Shown: positions 47,606-57,103 of the stretch, piece after piece | Layout: every line of letters begins with the position of its first letter | Position numbering within the stretch: the stretch's first letter is position 1 | Assembly (NCBI RefSeq): GCF_014217545.1 | Contig: NZ_CP043178.1 | Location: 1,550,001 to 1,614,000 of the forward strand | Reading direction: 5' to 3' | Length of the DNA: 64,000 bases | Origin: Pseudarthrobacter sp. NBSH8 | GTDB lineage: Bacteria > Actinomycetota > Actinomycetes > Actinomycetales > Micrococcaceae | Made by a program: the position numbers and the translations under genes | The notes under the pieces: generated by a model | The model's input: the letters and a program-made list of their open reading frames with translations, nothing else | What the model was told of the DNA's origin: nothing | Database searches by the model: none

Positions 47606-48613
47606 TTAGGAACGGGCTGCCAGCAGTGAGCTGGCTTCCTGGCGGGTGCTGCCGGAGGACTCGATGTGGGCGAGCTGGGCGGGGATTTCCCAGCCCTTCT
47701 TGCGCATCGCGGTGGCCCAGAGCCGGCCGGCCCGGTAGGAGGAACGGACCAGGGGTCCGGACATGACGCCGAGGAAGCCGATCTCCTTGGCCTCGTCCTG
47801 GAGGTCCACGAACTCCTGCGGCTTGACCCAGCGGTCCACCGGCAGGTGCCGCTCGGATGGGCGAAGGTACTGGGTGATGGTGATCAGGTCACAGCCGGCC
47901 TCGTGCAGGTCCCGCAGCGCCTCGGAGATCTCCTCGCGGGTCTCACCCATGCCCAGGATCAGGTTGGACTTGGTCACCATGCCCAGGTTCCGGCCCTGGG
48001 TGATGACATCCAGGGACCGGTCATACCGGAACGCGGGCCGGATCCGCTTGAAGATCCGGGGCACGGTTTCGACGTTGTGCGCGAAGACCTCCGGCTTCGA
48101 AGCGCAGATCGCCTCGATGTGCTCGGGCTTGCCGGAAAAGTCAGGGATCAACAGTTCGACGCCGGTGCCCGGGTTCAGCTCGTGGATCTTCCTCACCGTC
48201 TCGGCATAGAGCCACACACCCTCATCGGCCAGGTCATCCCGGGCCACCCCGGTGACGGTGGCGTAGCGCAGCTGCATGGCCAGAACCGAGCGGGCCACCT
48301 TCGTGGGCTCAAACACGTCAACCGGGGACGGCTTACCCGTATCGATCTGGCAGAAATCACAGCGCCGGGTGCATTCGGAGCCACCGATCAGGAACGTCGC
48401 TTCCTTGTCTTCCCAGCACTCAAAAATGTTCGGGCAGCCAGCCTCCTCACACACCGTGTGCAGGCCTTCCTTCTTAACCAGGTTCTTGAGCTGGACATAC
48501 TCCGGACCCATCTGGACCTTCGCCTTGATCCACTCCGGCTTCCGCTCCACAGGTACTGCAGAGTTACGCTGCTCAACGCGCAGCAGCTTCCGGCCTTCTG
48601 GTGCCAGTGTCAC
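47606..48613 (-). CDS. lipA: Lipoyl synthase
   Basis: 335-residue radical-SAM enzyme inserting two sulfurs into protein-bound octanoate. Auxiliary cluster Cys in [12 protein letters not shown] (CX4CX5C) and the radical-[11 protein letters not shown] (CX3CX2C); SSYRAG near the end gives the conserved Ser ligand. GTG 48613 overlaps the lipB stop (GTGA). Substrates in this window are the two lipoyl domains of SucB (57104). Confidence 0.96.
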   Translation of the reverse strand: MTLAPEGRKLLRVEQRNSAVPVERKPEWIKAKVQMGPEYVQLKNLVKKEGLHTVCEEAGCPNIFECWEDKEATFLIGGSECTRRCDFCQIDTGKPSPVDVFEPTKVARSVLAMQLRYATVTGVARDDLADEGVWLYAETVRKIHELNPGTGVELLIPDFSGKPEHIEAICASKPEVFAHNVETVPRIFKRIRPAFRYDRSLDVITQGRNLGMVTKSNLILGMGETREEISEALRDLHEAGCDLITITQYLRPSERHLPVDRWVKPQEFVDLQDEAKEIGFLGVMSGPLVRSSYRAGRLWATAMRKKGWEIPAQLAHIESSGSTRQEASSLLAARS

Positions 48614-49278
48614 AGGTGTGCTCCCTCAGGGATTGAAACGAGTGCTTCTTCGTGCTTGCGAAATTCTTCCACGAACCGGTCCGCGATATCGCCGGGGGCG
48701 ATGTTCCTGCCGGTTTCGATGGACATTGTGGTGACGCTGGCGTCGGTGATGCCACAGGCGATGATCTGGGCATAAGGCGCCAGATCATTGTTGCAGTTAA
48801 TGGCAACGCCGTGCATTGTGACCCCGTCCAGGACGCGGATGCCGATCGCTGCAATCTTCCGGTCCGGGCCTTTGCTGTCAGCGGTGATCCACACGCCGGC
48901 CCGTCCCTTGATGCGCTCAGCGTGGATGCCATAGTCGGCCATAACGGCGATCATGACCGCTTCAAGCCGCTCAACATAGTCTCGGATGCCTGACCGGTTC
49001 TTCAGCCTGAGAATCGGATACACGATCAGCTGGCCGGGGCCGTGCCAGGTCAGCTTGCCGCCGCGGTCCACCGCCACAACAGGCGTACCGTCCAACGGAC
49101 GCTCGTGCTCTTCTGTGAGCTTCCCGGCCGTATAGACGGCGGCATGTTCAAGGATCAGGACAGTGCTGGGCGCCTCGGCTGCTACGACCTTGCCGTGGAT
49201 CACGCGCTGAAGATCCCAGCCGCGTGTGTAGTCAACGAAATCCGGGGCGAGACCCACCTGTGAAAACTCAAGAGTCAT
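48610..49278 (-). CDS. lipB: Octanoyltransferase LipB
   Basis: 222-residue transferase moving octanoate from acyl carrier protein to lipoyl domains. Marks: [18 protein letters not shown], the Lys of [17 protein letters not shown] and the catalytic Cys of [17 protein letters not shown] 49278 stands seven bases after TAAGCT (49291..49286), so the lipB-lipA mRNA is probably leaderless. Confidence 0.95.
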   Translation of the reverse strand: MTLEFSQVGLAPDFVDYTRGWDLQRVIHGKVVAAEAPSTVLILEHAAVYTAGKLTEEHERPLDGTPVVAVDRGGKLTWHGPGQLIVYPILRLKNRSGIRDYVERLEAVMIAVMADYGIHAERIKGRAGVWITADSKGPDRKIAAIGIRVLDGVTMHGVAINCNNDLAPYAQIIACGITDASVTTMSIETGRNIAPGDIADRFVEEFRKHEEALVSIPEGAHL

Positions 49279-49415
49279 GCCGTCCAGCTTAGACCCCGAT
49301 CCGCGAGCAATCCGGCTATAGTGTCGGACCTCTCATGCCACCGGCGGATCCAGTGCAGGCCCGTCGGCTGTGGATAACTTCTGCAGGCATTCCGGGATTC
49401 CGCTAGACATGAGTC

Positions 49416-51296
49416 ATGGATGATTTCACTGCCCCGGTGGTTCCAGGTTTCCTTGTGGGCCGCATGTTGGGCCGCGGCGGTAGTTCAACAGTATGGCTGG
49501 TAACCGAAGAAAGGTCCGGCCGCGAGTTCGCCCTGAAATGCCTTGGTGAAGGGCACCCCGAGGTGGCTGGTCCCTGCGAAGGCACGGAGCGCGGGGGCGA
49601 GGCCGATGCGGCCATCCGCCGTGAAATCCGTATTCTTTCTGTCCTCGACCACCAGCACCTCATCAAGGCACACGACGCCCTCCGTCTTCACTGTCCGGCG
49701 GGTTCAGCAGTGACGGGAGGAGGGACCATAGGGCTGCTGCTGGATTACGCGCCCGGCGGTTCCCTCGGAGACCTGGTCGGCAGCAGGGCCAAGCTCACCA
49801 TCGGAGAGACGGTCACCGTGCTCACCCCGATTGCCCAGGCACTTGGCTACCTGCACGGCCAGGGGTTCACCCACGGTGACGTATCGGCCGGGAACGTGCT
49901 GTTTACAGGGCACGGCAAGCCAATGCTCGCCGACGTCGGAATTGCACGGATGGTTGGTGATGTTTCAGCGGTGCCTGATCACGGAACCGCTGGGTTTATG
50001 GATCCGGCACCCGTGGACGCCGTAAGGGTCGGGCTGCAGCCGGAACGTGACGTCTACTCGGTGGCGGCACTGGGGTGGTACTGCCTCACGGGCCAGCCGC
50101 CACGCCGGACTGCCGATCGCCCGCCCCTCTCGCTCCTGCTCCCTGACGTTCCAGCCGAGCTGGCCGCTGCCCTGGAGGCGGGACTCAATGAGGACAGGCG
50201 GCTGCGACCCACAGCTGTTGAGCTGGCGACGGCGGTCTACCGCAGCGCCCCGCCGCTGCCGGTGGACCTCGCGTCCTCGGTCCACGCCACGGTCATTCCG
50301 CAACTGCTGACACGGCGCCGCGTCCCGGAACGTCCCGGCGGCGCGCTCCGTCGTAGTCTCCAGGCCTGGCGGCGCCGGATCTCGACGTCGCGCTGGTCCG
50401 GGCTGGTGGGGGCGCGGCAGATCCTCCCGTTCCCGGCCGCGGACGAAAGGGAGATGCCAGCGGTTCCCGGGCCAAGGCTCCGCGAACCGGAGGCCAGAGC
50501 ACCGCTCCAACCGGTAAACAGTGAAAAGCCGGCTCCGCGTGGCAGGCATGCCGTGGAAGCCGGGCCCAGGGATCACGAAACAATCCTCGGGGCGAAACGT
50601 CGGACTGTGGTGTCCCGGAAGCCGGTGGACCCCGGCCCGAACCGGCGCGCCGGGCGTGCAGGGACGGCCGGCCGCAACCGGGGCACCGTGTTGCTGGCGT
50701 CGGGAGCCTGTGCCACGCTGGCAGGCGCGATCTGGGCCGCTGGCGCCTTTGGGCCGGGCGGACCGTGGGCTGTACCCGTTGCACCAGGGGCGGTGGCTGC
50801 CGCTGACAGGACCCGTGGACAGGCGGAGGCGGAAAATGCGGATCCCGGCGAGGCGGACACCCTGATCGCCGAGCCAGGAGTCCCGGCCGCCGCCGCGGCG
50901 CAGCTGGACTCGGCGGATCCGCTCGACGCAGTCCAGGGACTGGCTGCCGTCAGGTCCCTGGCCTTCAGTTCCGGGCGGCTGGAGCTGCTGGATCTGGTTA
51001 ATGCCCCGGGATCGGCTGCCTCTGCCGCGGATGCTGGCCTCAAGGCTGAGCTCCTGGAGTCCGGCCACGTCCTGGCAGGATTCACCAATTCCGTATCGAA
51101 CCTGCAGGTCGAGCCCGGCAGCACATCCGGCAGGGTTGTTGTTGGCGTCATTTCAGCTACGGCGCCCTATGAGGAAAGGGACGCGTCCGGAACAGCCGTG
51201 GCAACTGGTGCGCCGGTCGCGGCACGGAACCTCCGGCTGGTGCTGATCTCCGTTAACGGCCGCTGGCGGATTACGGACGTCCTGCCGGGTTCCTGA
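49416..51296 (+). CDS. Membrane-anchored divergent protein kinase
   Basis: 626 residues. A kinase-like N domain has the Gly loop GRGGSSTVWLV (19-29) and ATP lysine K41, but the catalytic loop is HGDVSAGN (153-160) instead of HRDxKxxN, and the Mg motif is DVG (173-175) instead of DFG. The Asp and Asn are kept; the catalytic-loop Lys is replaced by Ser, so activity may be low or absent. A long basic/Pro-rich linker (~280-420) leads to a membrane segment (~424-446) and an outer domain of ~170 residues (LFSSGRLELLDLVNAPGS region), possibly a sensor. TAGACA six bases before ATG 49416 suggests a leaderless start. Divergent from lipB. Confidence 0.8.
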   Translation: MDDFTAPVVPGFLVGRMLGRGGSSTVWLVTEERSGREFALKCLGEGHPEVAGPCEGTERGGEADAAIRREIRILSVLDHQHLIKAHDALRLHCPAGSAVTGGGTIGLLLDYAPGGSLGDLVGSRAKLTIGETVTVLTPIAQALGYLHGQGFTHGDVSAGNVLFTGHGKPMLADVGIARMVGDVSAVPDHGTAGFMDPAPVDAVRVGLQPERDVYSVAALGWYCLTGQPPRRTADRPPLSLLLPDVPAELAAALEAGLNEDRRLRPTAVELATAVYRSAPPLPVDLASSVHATVIPQLLTRRRVPERPGGALRRSLQAWRRRISTSRWSGLVGARQILPFPAADEREMPAVPGPRLREPEARAPLQPVNSEKPAPRGRHAVEAGPRDHETILGAKRRTVVSRKPVDPGPNRRAGRAGTAGRNRGTVLLASGACATLAGAIWAAGAFGPGGPWAVPVAPGAVAAADRTRGQAEAENADPGEADTLIAEPGVPAAAAAQLDSADPLDAVQGLAAVRSLAFSSGRLELLDLVNAPGSAASAADAGLKAELLESGHVLAGFTNSVSNLQVEPGSTSGRVVVGVISATAPYEERDASGTAVATGAPVAARNLRLVLISVNGRWRITDVLPGS

Positions 51297-51336
51297 CTGG
51301 TTGCCTCAGCACGTTGGATCCGGCCATTGACTAGGC

Positions 51337-52230
51337 TCAGTGCTTGCCGGCCACCCAGGCTGCGGCCTCGGCCAGCGACGGGTGCTGCCACTGGAAGCCG
51401 GCGGCTTCAAGTACCGCCGGTTCCATGCGCTGGCTGGCCAGGATGAGTTCGTCGGCCAACTTCCACATGACCAGGCGCAGGGCCGGCGAAGGTACCCGGA
51501 AAAATGCCGGCCGGTGGAGCGCGGATGCCAACGCGCCGATCAAGGCGTTCACGTCCGCGCTTTCCGGGGCGCACACATTGACCGGTCCGTGCAACCCGGC
51601 GCCAGCGAGGAACATGAATGCTGCGGCGACGTCCGGAAGGGTGATCCACGGCCAGTACTGCCTGCCGTGTCCCAGTGGACCGCCCAGTCCGAGGCGAAGC
51701 AACGGCATCATCGGACCCAGAGCGCCACCTGCGGGGCTGAGGACGACTCCGGTGCGTGGGGTGACCACGCGGACACCGGCCGGCGCCTGATGCGCGGCGG
51801 CCTCCCACTCGACGCACAGGCGGGCCAGAATACCCGAGCCCGGCGACGCGCTCTCCCGCAGCGAGGCGGAACCCGAGTCGCCATAGTAGTTGGATCCCGA
51901 CTGGCTGATAAGCGTCCGCGGAGGGTCGTCGAGTTTGCCCATGGCGGCGGTCAGGGTTCTGGTGGCAGCCAACCGCGACGTCAACAGCTCGTCGATTCGG
52001 CGCCTGGTCCAGGGTCTGTCCCCGATCCCGGCACCCGAGAGGTTGATCACGGCGTCCGCGCCCGCCAAGGCCTGGGGGTCCAGCCGTTGCGCCTCCGGGT
52101 CCCAGCTGATTTCGGCCGCGGACGCAGGCTCGCGTCGGACGAGCGTGGTCACATCGTGGCCGGCCTCTCGCAGCGTGGCGGACAAGTGGGTCCCGATCAG
52201 CCCTGAGGCCCCGGCGATGACTATGCGCAT
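51337..52230 (-). CDS. TIGR01777 family SDR epimerase (YfcH-like)
   Basis: 297-residue Rossmann protein: NAD(P) loop IAGASGLIGTHL at the N terminus, DAVINLSGAGIGD, the YfcH-type SGSNYYGDSG and WEAAA blocks, and a C-terminal DUF1731-like end (PSPALRLVMWKLADELILASQRMEP). Substrate unknown. In M. tuberculosis the equivalent (Rv2216) also lies between dlaT and lipB. Start ATG 52230 has TGTGAT five bases upstream. Confidence 0.88.
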   Translation of the reverse strand: MRIVIAGASGLIGTHLSATLREAGHDVTTLVRREPASAAEISWDPEAQRLDPQALAGADAVINLSGAGIGDRPWTRRRIDELLTSRLAATRTLTAAMGKLDDPPRTLISQSGSNYYGDSGSASLRESASPGSGILARLCVEWEAAAHQAPAGVRVVTPRTGVVLSPAGGALGPMMPLLRLGLGGPLGHGRQYWPWITLPDVAAAFMFLAGAGLHGPVNVCAPESADVNALIGALASALHRPAFFRVPSPALRLVMWKLADELILASQRMEPAVLEAAGFQWQHPSLAEAAAWVAGKH

Positions 52231-52304
52231 GATCCATCACACCACGGTCCGCTCGCTCCCGGTACCTCCCCCGGACGGTTCCGGGAGTTGACTATGATCG
52301 AACG

Positions 52305-55300
52305 ATGACTTCTTCGAGCTACTTCCGGTTTCCGCATGTCCACGGCGAGCTGGTCACGTTTGTGGCAGAGGACGACGTGTGGATCGCACCGCTCAGCGGC
52401 GGCCGTGCATGGCGGGTGTCGTCGCTGCAGCTGCCTGCCCGCAATCCGCGGTTTACGCCTGACGGCAAGCGCCTGGTCTGGACTGTTATCCAGGGAACCG
52501 CCCCGGAAGTGGTTTCGGCAGAGGTGGACGGCGGGGGCTACCGGCAGCTGACGTATTTCGGCCACGCCACAACCAGGGTCAAAGGCTTCACCGCAGCTGG
52601 CGACGTAGTGGTGACCAGCGCGTTCCGCCAGGCTGAAAGCCGGCATACCTATGCTTACAGCGTCCCGGTCGACGGCGGGTCGGCTGAGGAACTCCCCTTC
52701 GGGCCGGTCGAATCCGTGGCCTTCGGCCCGGAAGTGGGGGACGAGCGGCCGGTTGTCCTGGCCAGCGTGCTCTCCCGTGAACCGGCCTGGTGGAAGCGGT
52801 ACCGCGGCGGCACCGCGGGCAAGCTCTGGATTGACACCGACGGAAACGGGGAGTTCGAGCGCCTGGTTCCCGGCCTCGACGGAAACCTCGCGGATCCGCT
52901 GTGGGTGGACGGGCGCATTGCGTTCCTGTCGGACCATGAGGGTTACGGAAACCTGTACTCGGTGCTGCCCGGCGGCGGCGATCTGCGACGCCACACCGAC
53001 CACGAGGACTTCTACGTCCGGCACGCGTCCACTGACGGTGAGCGGGTCATCTTCGAATCTGCCGGTGAGCTCTGGATCCTGCACGATCTGTCCTCTGCCG
53101 CGGTACGGCTCGACATCTCGCTGGGCTCCGCGTCGCAATCGCGCCGCCCGGGTCTGCTGAAAACCTCCAAACACCTAGGCACGGTGGTGCCGGATGACAG
53201 CGGCTCCGCCAGCGTGGTGGAGGCGCATGGCACCCTTCACTGGCTCCGCCACAAGGACGGCCCGTCCCGGATCGTCGAGGCCACCCCGGGTGTCCGGGCA
53301 CGGCTCCCGAGACCGCTCGACGGCGGCCGCCTCGCTTACGTCGCAGATCACGACGGCGTGGAAGCGATCTACATCAGGGAGATTGCCGCGCCGGTCCCCG
53401 ACACTGAGGTTCCTGCCGTCACGGCAACCCCGGTCGCCGTGACTCCCGCCGCCGATCGGAACCAACAGGAAGCGCCACTGCCCCGGCCGGTTCCGGCGGC
53501 GGCATCATCCGCAGCGGTGGCTGCCGACGTCGTGGTCCCTGTGCCGGATGACTCCCCGGCCGACGAATCCCCGGCCGGGGAATCCCGGGCCGATGCGGCC
53601 CACAGCCCGGCGGAATCCGACGTCAACGCCGGACCGTCCGGCCTCCCGGCCCGCATTGCCTTCCCCAAGCCGTCACGCGCCAGCGCCCTGGAAGCGAGCC
53701 CCGATGGCCGGTGGATTGCCGTGGGAACCTCTTTCGGCGACATTTATGTGGCGGACACAGCCACCGGGGCCCTGTCCCTGGTCACCAGCATCGGCGAGGG
53801 GACCATCGCGGAACTCGCGTGGTCGCCAGACTCGCAGTGGCTGACCTGGTCTGAACCCGTCACCTCGTTCGGCTCCCGGAGCCGGCTCCGGCTGGCCAAC
53901 GCCACGGACCTGGCGGGCGGCATCGTCGAGGTCACGGACGGCCGTTTCTGCGACATGTCCCCAAGTTTCACGCCGGACGGAAAGTTCCTGGCCTTCCTGT
54001 CCAACCGGAGCTTTGATCCGGTCTACGACGGGCACTCGTTCGACCTGTCCTTCCCGAGCCCCATCAAGCCGTACCTGGTGGCGCTGGCGGCCACGACGCC
54101 GTCGCCGTTTGGCCCTGCTGTTGACCTGGCCCCTGCCGCAAGCGCGGACAGCTCGGACGGCCCGGATGCAGACGCCGCGGCAGGTCCGGCGGTCCGTGTG
54201 GATCCGGCCGGGTTGGCGCACCGTGTCATCGGCGTTCCCGTTCCCCAGGGCAACTACACGGCACTGACGTCAACGGAGGGCGCACTGCTGTGGCTGGACT
54301 GGGCCCTGGCCGGGGTCACCGGCGACGGCAAAGCCAGCCAGGACGACAAGGATGCCCGCCCCAGCCTGGTCCGGTTCGACCTGGCCCGCCGGAAGTCCGC
54401 CACGCTGGTGGAAGCCCTGGACAGCTACCGGCTCTCCGGCGACGGCAAAAAGGTGGTGCTCGTCAACGACAAACAGGTCAGCGTGGTTCCCTCTGCCGCC
54501 AAGGCCGATGAGGAATCCGGCCAGCTGGTCAAGGTGGATCTGGGCCGTATCCGCGTGATGATGGATCCCCTCAGCGTCTGGGGCCAGGCGTTCGACGAAG
54601 CCTGGCGCCTGCAGCGCGACTTCTTCTGGGCCGAAGACATGGCAGGACAGGATTGGGAATCCATCCACAAACGGTACCGTCCGATCGTTGACCGGCTGGG
54701 GTCCCACGACGACCTGGTGGACCTGCTCTGGGAGCTGCACGGGGAACTGGGCACCTCGCACGCCTACGTCCGGCCCGCAGCAGTCACGGAAAACGGCAGC
54801 AGTAGCCAGGGACGGCTCGGCGCAGACTTTGCCTTGACAGCGGCCGGCTGGGAGATCACCCGGATTCTTGCCGGGGAGTCCTCGGACCCGCTGGCCACCT
54901 CGCCGCTGACCCGGCCCGGTGCTGCCGCGATGGCCGGGGACGCCATCCTGGCCATCGACGGTGTGCCGCTGTCCGCCACTGTGAGCCCCGCGATGCAGCT
55001 GGTGGGCGCTGCCGGACGGGCGGTGGAGCTGACACTGCGCAACGGAACGGGGCATGGCGCCGAGGCAGGGGAGCAGCGGCGGATCGCCGTGATCCCGGTC
55101 AAGGACGAGGAACGGCTGCGCTATCAGGAGTGGGTGGCCGCCAACCGCGGGATCGTCCGGGAGGCCTCCGGCGGCCGCTACGGGTACCTGCACATCCCGG
55201 ACATGATGGCCAACGGCTGGGCGCAGCTGCACCGCGACCTCGACACCGAGACTGCCCTGGACGGACTCATCGTGGATGTCCGCCGGAACCGTGGCGGCCA

Positions 55301-55814
55301 CACGTCCCAGCTGGTGGCGGAGCTGATTGGCCGGAAGGTCACCGGCTGGAGCATGCCCCGCGGCGAACGTCCGCGGACCTACCCGCACCACGCGCCGCGT
55401 GGTCCGGTGATCATCCTCGCCGATGAATTTGCCGGCTCCGACGGCGACATCATCACCCAGGTCTCCAAGCTGCGGGGGATCGGCCCGGTGATCGGCACGC
55501 GCACGTGGGGCGGTGTGGTGGGGATCGACAACAGGTTTTCCCTGGCCGACGGCACCGGCGTGACCCAGCCGCGGTACGCCACCTGGTTCGGTGGCGGTGT
55601 GGGCTGGTCCGTGGAAAACTACGGCGTGGACCCCGACATCGAAGTGCTCTACCCGCCGCACGCTTATGCCGCCGGCAGGGACCCCCAGCTGGAATACGGG
55701 ATCGGTGCGCTTAAGGAAATGATTCAGGAGCTGCCCACGGACAAGCCCCCGGTCCGCGAAGGTTACCGCCGACTGAAGCCTGAGCCGCTTCCTGCCCGCC
55801 GGCATGGCGGCTAA
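52305..55814 (+). CDS. Tricorn-like S41 family protease
   Basis: 1169-residue cytoplasmic peptidase of the tricorn type. Order: six-bladed beta-propeller from the start, a second propeller (from ~450, with ASPDGRWIAVGTSFG and PDSQWLTWSEPV), the C1 helical domain, a PDZ-like domain (~860-910) and the C2 domain with catalytic Ser ~1045 in EFAGSDGDI. Between the propellers lies a ~80-residue Pro/Ala/Asp/Glu-rich insert (~363-445) of low complexity. ATG 52305 stands six bases after TATGAT (52293-52298). It probably trims peptides left by the proteasome or other proteases; no partner aminopeptidase is adjacent, though pepA lies 5 kb on. Confidence 0.92.
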   Translation: MTSSSYFRFPHVHGELVTFVAEDDVWIAPLSGGRAWRVSSLQLPARNPRFTPDGKRLVWTVIQGTAPEVVSAEVDGGGYRQLTYFGHATTRVKGFTAAGDVVVTSAFRQAESRHTYAYSVPVDGGSAEELPFGPVESVAFGPEVGDERPVVLASVLSREPAWWKRYRGGTAGKLWIDTDGNGEFERLVPGLDGNLADPLWVDGRIAFLSDHEGYGNLYSVLPGGGDLRRHTDHEDFYVRHASTDGERVIFESAGELWILHDLSSAAVRLDISLGSASQSRRPGLLKTSKHLGTVVPDDSGSASVVEAHGTLHWLRHKDGPSRIVEATPGVRARLPRPLDGGRLAYVADHDGVEAIYIREIAAPVPDTEVPAVTATPVAVTPAADRNQQEAPLPRPVPAAASSAAVAADVVVPVPDDSPADESPAGESRADAAHSPAESDVNAGPSGLPARIAFPKPSRASALEASPDGRWIAVGTSFGDIYVADTATGALSLVTSIGEGTIAELAWSPDSQWLTWSEPVTSFGSRSRLRLANATDLAGGIVEVTDGRFCDMSPSFTPDGKFLAFLSNRSFDPVYDGHSFDLSFPSPIKPYLVALAATTPSPFGPAVDLAPAASADSSDGPDADAAAGPAVRVDPAGLAHRVIGVPVPQGNYTALTSTEGALLWLDWALAGVTGDGKASQDDKDARPSLVRFDLARRKSATLVEALDSYRLSGDGKKVVLVNDKQVSVVPSAAKADEESGQLVKVDLGRIRVMMDPLSVWGQAFDEAWRLQRDFFWAEDMAGQDWESIHKRYRPIVDRLGSHDDLVDLLWELHGELGTSHAYVRPAAVTENGSSSQGRLGADFALTAAGWEITRILAGESSDPLATSPLTRPGAAAMAGDAILAIDGVPLSATVSPAMQLVGAAGRAVELTLRNGTGHGAEAGEQRRIAVIPVKDEERLRYQEWVAANRGIVREASGGRYGYLHIPDMMANGWAQLHRDLDTETALDGLIVDVRRNRGGHTSQLVAELIGRKVTGWSMPRGERPRTYPHHAPRGPVIILADEFAGSDGDIITQVSKLRGIGPVIGTRTWGGVVGIDNRFSLADGTGVTQPRYATWFGGGVGWSVENYGVDPDIEVLYPPHAYAAGRDPQLEYGIGALKEMIQELPTDKPPVREGYRRLKPEPLPARRHGG

Positions 55815-55842
55815 CACCGTACGGCGACAATAGACTAAAGAA

Positions 55843-55878
55843 GCCCTGCCCCTCCCGGTAGTCCGGGCGGGGCAGGGC
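55843..55878. terminator. Bidirectional terminator protease / osmC
   Basis: GCCCTGCCCC (55843-55852) pairs with GGGGCAGGGC (55869-55878); an inner CCCGG/CCGGG stem (55854-55858, 55863-55867) fills the loop. It lies between the convergent protease and OsmC genes. Confidence 0.85.
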
Positions 55879-55936
55879 CTTCTCCGTTTCAGGAGCAGCC
55901 AGCGTCACTAGCGACCGCGGCTGCCGCGAGGGTGGA

Positions 55937-56365
55937 TCAGGACTGCAGGGTAGCGTCCAAGGTGATCTCGATGCTCGCCAGCGCGCCGGATACCGGGCAG
56001 CCGGTCTTGGCCTCGCCGGCGATCCGCTGGAACTCCTCTTCGGAGATGCCGGGGATCTTGGCGGACACCGTCAGGTGGCTCCCCGTGATGCCGGTGCCGG
56101 GAACGAACGTCACGTCGGCTTTGGTGTTGACTTCTTCCGGAGCATGTCCGGCCTGGGCGAGCATGTTGCTGAATGCCATCGAGAAGCAGCTCGCGTGCGC
56201 TGCGGCGATGAGTTCTTCCGGGCTGGTCTTGCCCCCGGCCGCTTCGGTGCGTGCCTTCCAGGTAACCTCAAATGTGCCCAGGCCGGAGCTGTCCAGCGTG
56301 GTCTGACCCGACCCTGTCATCAGGTCGCCGTTCCATACTGTGTGCGCGGTGCGTATTGCTGCCAT
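55937..56365 (-). CDS. OsmC family peroxiredoxin
   Basis: 142-residue thiol peroxidase with the two family cysteines, C60 in AAAHASCFSMAF and C123 in KTGCPVSGAL, and the Arg/Glu-type environment TSPEELIAAAH. It reduces organic hydroperoxides in the cytoplasm. ATG 56365 is preceded by GAGGAG; the in-frame GTG two codons earlier is within the ribosome site. A 12-bp palindrome (56382-56393) lies just upstream. Confidence 0.9.
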   Translation of the reverse strand: MAAIRTAHTVWNGDLMTGSGQTTLDSSGLGTFEVTWKARTEAAGGKTSPEELIAAAHASCFSMAFSNMLAQAGHAPEEVNTKADVTFVPGTGITGSHLTVSAKIPGISEEEFQRIAGEAKTGCPVSGALASIEITLDATLQS

Positions 56366-56381
56366 GTCCACTCCTCAAAGT

Positions 56382-56393
56382 CGGTTCGAACCG
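56382..56393 (-). promoter_or_regulatory. 12-bp palindrome upstream of osmC
   Basis: CGGTTCGAACCG is a perfect 12-bp palindrome 17-28 bases before the osmC ATG, overlapping a further GAACCGG/CCGGTTC inverted repeat (56388-56394, 56417-56423). It has the size of a dimeric repressor operator; which one is unknown. Confidence 0.45.
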
Positions 56394-56545
56394 GGACCGG
56401 CCGTTGCCCGGCCCCGCCGGTTCCAATCCTAGGGATTGAGCGGCGGCCGTGCACAGGGTGTCCGCTCTCAGTGGATTGTGACTGTGCGCCCGGCCGCCTG
56501 GCGACTGACGCAGGGCGGTCACCGCTTGGCCGTTAAACAGCGACG

Positions 56546-56574
56546 GCGCCGCTCCCGGATGAGGGGAGCGGCGC
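56546..56574 (-). terminator. Hairpin after the 56599 gene
   Basis: Perfect 11-bp stem (56546-56556 with 56564-56574, 7-nt loop). On the minus strand CGTCGCTGTTTAAC follows, a weak T-tract. The rest of the 233-base gap to osmC contains nothing else I can support. Confidence 0.7.
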
Positions 56575-56598
56575 GGTCGTGCGTGGTTCAGTTCGCGA

Positions 56599-56955
56599 TC
56601 AGTTCCAGAGTGTGGCGATGGCCACGTTGAGCAGCGCAAGTCCGCCGACTCCGTGGGACACGCCAGTGGAAACCGGTTCACCCTTCTTGACCTTACGGGA
56701 GCCGATCACGGCCAGCACGGCAACAGCGACACCGATTGCGAACTTGATGCCAAGCTTGAAATAGTTGGCATGCATGTTCAGTTCCGGAATCGTTATCATG
56801 CCCATCATGGCGACGCCGGTCAGCAGTTGCAGGAAGGCGCCGTCACGCTGGCGTGGGTGGACGGTCGGCTCTTTGATCGTGGCGATCCAGTAGCCCACGA
56901 TCATTGCTGCGCCGACGATATGCAAGAACACCAGGATGCTGAACACGATAGTCAT
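56599..56955 (-). CDS. Small conserved membrane protein
   Basis: 118-residue protein with four membrane segments (IVFSILVFLHIVGAAMIVGYW, FLQLLTGVAMMGMITIP, LGIKFAIGVAVAVLAVIG, GGLALLNVAIATLW). The GAAMIVGYW start resembles small actinobacterial integral membrane proteins of unknown function; no name is justified. ATG 56955 stands six bases after TAAGCT (56967..56962), a leaderless promoter. Confidence 0.8.
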   Translation of the reverse strand: MTIVFSILVFLHIVGAAMIVGYWIATIKEPTVHPRQRDGAFLQLLTGVAMMGMITIPELNMHANYFKLGIKFAIGVAVAVLAVIGSRKVKKGEPVSTGVSHGVGGLALLNVAIATLWN

Positions 56956-57030
56956 GGCACCAGCTTAGCCAGTAGATTCTACGTCGCGTAGCAAAGCCAC
57001 GCGGGGCCCGAATGCACCGCGCCTTAAACC

Positions 57031-57086
57031 ACGACGGCGGTGCTCGCGTTCCAGTGGTTTCCCACCGGTGCGTGCACCGCCGTCGT
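57031..57086 (-). terminator. Hairpin after sucB
   Basis: ACGACGGCGGTGC (57031-57043) pairs perfectly with GCACCGCCGTCGT (57074-57086); the 30-base loop contains GTGG/CCAC. It lies 17 bases past the sucB stop on the minus strand; GGTTTAAGG follows. Confidence 0.65.
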
Positions 57087-57103
57087 TTGGTTCTGCTGGG
57101 GGA

